A stretch of 64,000 nt of DNA from Rehmannia glutinosa (taxonomy: Eukaryota > Streptophyta > Magnoliopsida > Lamiales > Orobanchaceae): assembly GCA_016081115.2 (NCBI GenBank), contig CM071933.1, positions 57,054,660 through 57,118,659 of the forward strand, read 5' to 3'. The number at the start of each line of letters is the position of its first letter. The stretch's first letter is position 1. The notes under the pieces are model-generated. The model was given only the letters and a program-made list of their open reading frames with translations, searched no databases and was not told the DNA's origin. The position numbers were made by a program, and so were the translations under genes. Shown here in pieces: positions 61,001 through 64,000 of the stretch.

Positions 61001-61170
61001 AACAAAACATATTGATGTCGATATCACTTCATAAGAGATCATGTTGAAAAGAAGGACATCATCCTGGAATATATCTCAACGATAAACAACTAGCCGACAT
61101 CTTCACAAAACCACTATGTGAGTCAAGATTTGAAGAACTCAAGCATGAGTTGGGGCTAATTGAGTGAGTG
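58040..61170 (+). pseudogene. Copia pol, copy 2, frame-broken
   Basis: Protease region at about 58060-58260; HHCC region LWHKKPSHPNFKTIN with CDACQKGKQIKSS (58460-58610), better kept than in copy 1; integrase VVDDYSRYTWTIF (58715-58760); VAYFEIFGCKCFIHNNGKAN (about 59130-59190); RT with VWELVQRP, KARLVAKGY and YVDD at 60241-60252; GSLLYLTKQAGDITFVVGVC (60537-60597); RNase H MCDNTSAIAITQN region near 60945. Confidence 0.85.
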
Positions 61171-61722
61171 ACACTCGACAAAATCAAAGAAGAGAAATGG
61201 AACAGAAAAGGGGTGAAAAAGAGTGAAAACAAAATCACCAAGAATCGCTATATCGGAAAGTCACTACACCAAGTCACCGATAGTTTGAGTCACTAAGAGA
61301 ATCGTGAGAAGTAGAGTTAAATCGGCTAAGGGATAAGTTTGAATAACTTATGAGCAAAGTGACAAAAACGCAATCGTTTTGACTAAGCGGGAATGTTTTA
61401 AGGAATACGTCGGATAATGATGATGTGTACGGACATAAAGCCGCACACCAAGCTTATGATTGGATATAAATATTCTTTGCATTAAATACGAGACATGAAA
61501 TGCTCAATAGGCGTCACGAAATCCAAGCCGTTGATTTCGATCACATTTCAAAAACCACCCGCACGCCCTTTCATAAACCATATTTAAACCATTTTCGTCC
61601 GTTTCTCTCTCACTTCTAAAACTGTTCATCTCTTTCTCTCAAAAGCAAAGGCAAAATACTCTCGAAACCCTATCAATCTTCAAATCATTTTCTCGAGTTT
61701 TTCCTTGATATAATCCCGAGAA
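61171..61722 (+). promoter_or_regulatory. Pol to post-pol ORF spacer, copy 2
   Basis: As in copy 1: TATAAATA at 61465-61472 and a CT-rich leader-like stretch before the ATG. No gene seen. Confidence 0.4.
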
Positions 61723-64000
61723 ATGGCACCAACTTATGACTTTACCAAGTTAGGAAAGCAAATCCACACCTACCGGCTCCACGGTGGATTTTGACGGAAT
61801 GATGAAACAGGGTCCGACGACACCCTGGTGAAGAAAATCGCCGAGAAGTTGGAAACGTCCCCACTAAAACCGTTTCTAACGCTAGAATATCCGATGACCT
61901 ATGTGGAGGAGGTCGCACAATTCTACGTGAATGCCGAGATTCACGATGAAGGAATCAAGTCATCTGCTTCACGGAAAGCGGTGACTATCTCTCGCCAAGG
62001 ATTTGGTCAACACCGCCACTACCAGCAGGAAGGAGCATCGAGAGATTAACGGTGATGTCAACCTGGCCGATGCTTGGAAAGAAATAGCCAAGCCCGACTT
62101 TGCTTTGATAAAATAATATACACAAAGAAAACAAGAGATCATGGCCAAGGAGGATTATCACAAGTTGTTGGACATAGTTGCCAAATGTATCGACATCAAA
62201 TTTGGCGGCTTTGACCAATCACAAAAAGGCAAAGCCGATTGTAATGGCTGCAATCATCGAAGAAAAGAAGATAAACCGGGCTGAGTTTGTCTCACAGAGA
62301 CTCTGCCCGAGCGTGGGGAACAAGTCCTTCAAAGAAGATGGCTCATTTGGAGGATCCCAGGATATGGCCTAGTGATTGGCCGGCTATTGGAGGTGAAAGG
62401 AGTCCCTCTTAGACATGGGAAGGCATTCCATGTTAACAAGAGGATGTTCGAGCAAACCTCTCCCGGCGCTCGAGAAGCGAGCTTACGCCAAGAGAGGCGA
62501 CACCAATGAGGGGGAATCGGCTTACCCCAAGAAGATACAAATTGTTTCCTCTCCACCCAAGAAGAAAAAGTGCCCTGCACTGCTAAGAAGAAGATCATGT
62601 TGCCCTGCAAAGAAAGAAAACCAAACATGCTCCCGCCCCTGCAGCGAGTCACCGCCCCGGCCAGGCCGTGTCTCCCGCCCTGCAGCGCGATCGAGAAGGA
62701 CTCACAAATATCTTCTCCGATCGTCAAAAAGAGAGAATCGAGAAACCAAGACGGCTCCTCCTCGAGAAACAAACACCAAGACGCCCCCGCCGCACAAGAC
62801 TCGAAGACACTGTCTCGAACCGAAAATCCCTCTGGTACAAACTAGGAGACGAAGACGGATTATCAAGCGCTCCGAGTGGAGAAACCAAATGAGTCGACCA
62901 CTCGGCTAGAGCGAGATCTGGAGATCGCTGGAAAAGTAGAGTCTCCGGATGTAGTTGATGAAACAAACCAAGTCTCGCTTAAGGCGATCGCAGAGAGCAA
63001 CGAAGACACAAACGTAGTTCACGCAGTGAAACACAAGAAAAAGCGCGCAGCGCGAGATAGTGATGTAATGATCCTATCTCCACCTTACCCGACATCCAAA
63101 ATCGTCTGCGTGAGTGGAGAAATGGAAGTTGAGTAAGTCAAGGAAGTTCAGTTCCAACGACCGAGTTTATAGAAGAAGAAGAGGAATCTGCTAAATTTCC
63201 TTGGATTAACTCTGTGCTCCCACTACGGATGAAGACAATCGCACGGACATCCTGCGAGATCTACAAGGACAAGGAGAGAGAAAAGCAAGGCAAGAAGCCG
63301 AAGCACGTGAGAAGGCAAGCATCGCCCTATCTCTCGGCACCACGTAACACACACATCCTCTCCTTGATGTCTTCTCTCGCGATGATGTGGGAACCGGAGA
63401 ATCTTTGCGCCACGTAAAGAGTTACAAATGCAGCAAGCATTGCACGAGTCGAAATCCTTCACGAGCAAAGATTGATGGAGGGACCAGGAGAGTCCTCGAA
63501 ACACACTGAAATTGATCCAATGGGAGTGGTCCAAAAAATCGCCATCGTTGTTCTTTGCCACCACTTCCCACTCACTCGGAAGAAGCAATAAGGGACCTGG
63601 CGATGAAACCGGGACAATGGGGACCCCAATCGCCAACCCCTATTGAAGGTGTTTTACCACCACTGTCCCAACGGTGAACATTCAAAAGAAACAGTAGGGA
63701 GTTTGGAGATGAGTGACCCCATTCAAGTCACTCACCAAAAGGTGCGCCCGGTGAGGGGAAACTCCCCTCCACCGGCAGCCTAGGTCGGAGGATGCCGCAG
63801 ATGACTCCACAAAGAATCAAGGAGGCGAAGAAGAGAAATCACAAACACTAGAAGAACAACAAGTTGCCATCAACGAAGCTCGGGCTTGAGATGAGGCTGT
63901 CTCGGTGAGGTGCCAAGCGCTCGAAGGCTAATGACGCCGCTATGATGCGGTCGAGGCACGAGGAAGGAATGACCACAGGGAGTTAACACTGGGCGATGAA
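61723..64000 (+). pseudogene. Post-pol ORF, copy 2, N-terminal part, frame-broken
   Basis: ATG 61723 (MAPTYDFTKLGKQIH). Copy 2 keeps a longer stretch at 61828-62049: KKIAEKLETSPLKPFLTLEY, PMTYVEEVAQFYVNAEIHDE. It then runs through a basic, Pro-rich zone (62.4-62.9 kb) and an acidic zone to the window end. Function unknown. Confidence 0.7.

Larger units (their letters stand above)
52226..64000. repeat. Direct duplication, copy 2, cut by window end
   Basis: Same order as 38095-52225. The first part (52226-54035) is much cleaner than its counterpart: CAGCTG sites that are damaged in 38095-39260 are intact here. From about 54.1 kb on it becomes noisy too. Confidence 0.85.
54036..64000 (+). mobile_element. 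SIRE/Maximus-like copia, plus strand, copy 2, cut by window end
   Basis: Second occurrence of the LTR-gag-pol-post-pol ORF series. The 3' end is outside the window, so it is not known whether this one has a 3' LTR. Confidence 0.85.

Noticed and set aside
40000..64000. Repeat-induced point mutation or deamination as cause of the broken frames
   Set aside because: Changes are small deletions and CTG to CCG/CG, not C to T or G to A, and they differ between copies.

Overview
The window looks like a stretch of an angiosperm (probably eudicot) nuclear genome: one split host gene with GT-AG introns, in repeat-rich DNA dominated by plant LTR retrotransposons and a Mutator-like DNA transposon. Nothing bacterial or organellar was seen, and no tRNA or rRNA gene. 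Layout: (1) 1-3910, a Ty1/copia element on the minus strand, cut by the window start. (2) 4188-7970, the last eight visible exons of the gene for the large subunit of the nuclear cap-binding complex (CBP80/ABH1), the only host gene recognised. One intron carries a MITE and another has duplicated splice sites. (3) 8.0-10.2 kb, gene-poor DNA with a GTTC/GAAC-rich dispersed repeat. (4) 10.2-14.46 kb plus 33.91-34.77 kb, one Mutator-like element with a DUF1985 + Ulp1-protease gene (plus strand) converging on a MURA-type transposase (minus strand), both broken. (5) 14465-33909, a chromovirus-type Ty3/gypsy element with about 3-kb LTRs, inserted in the MURA coding sequence with a perfect ATTCC target duplication. 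(6) 14945-22809, a pol-less copia-like element inserted in the 5' LTR of that gypsy element with a perfect CAATA duplication; it has gag, a second ORF, an array of GTGGT-loop hairpins in its LTRs and many copies of a CGACCGGTCG palindrome. (7) 34773-64000, SIRE/Maximus-like copia sequence: the 3' end of a minus-strand element (LTR plus part of the post-pol ORF), then a plus-strand element with LTR, gag, pol and a long post-pol ORF. A segment of about 14.1 kb is present twice in direct order (from 38095 and from 52226), the second copy running off the window. 

The nesting gives a relative history: Mutator-like element first, then gypsy into it, then the pol-less copia element into the gypsy LTR. 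A SIRE-type copia separately cut the other end of the MURA gene. The flanking LTRs of the gypsy element differ little, so its insertion looks recent. 

Most TE reading frames are broken. In the SIRE-like region the breaks cluster at CAG/CTG trinucleotides, differ between the two copies of the same unit, and run CTG to CCG or CG, the opposite of deamination. This looks like a long-read consensus artefact in heavily CHG-methylated DNA, and some apparent pseudogenes here may be less damaged in reality. The CBP80 gene has a single one-base frame break in a T run, which is likely the same class of problem. The most original biological signal I see is the hairpin array in the LTRs of the pol-less element, with stem changes that are matched on both arms.
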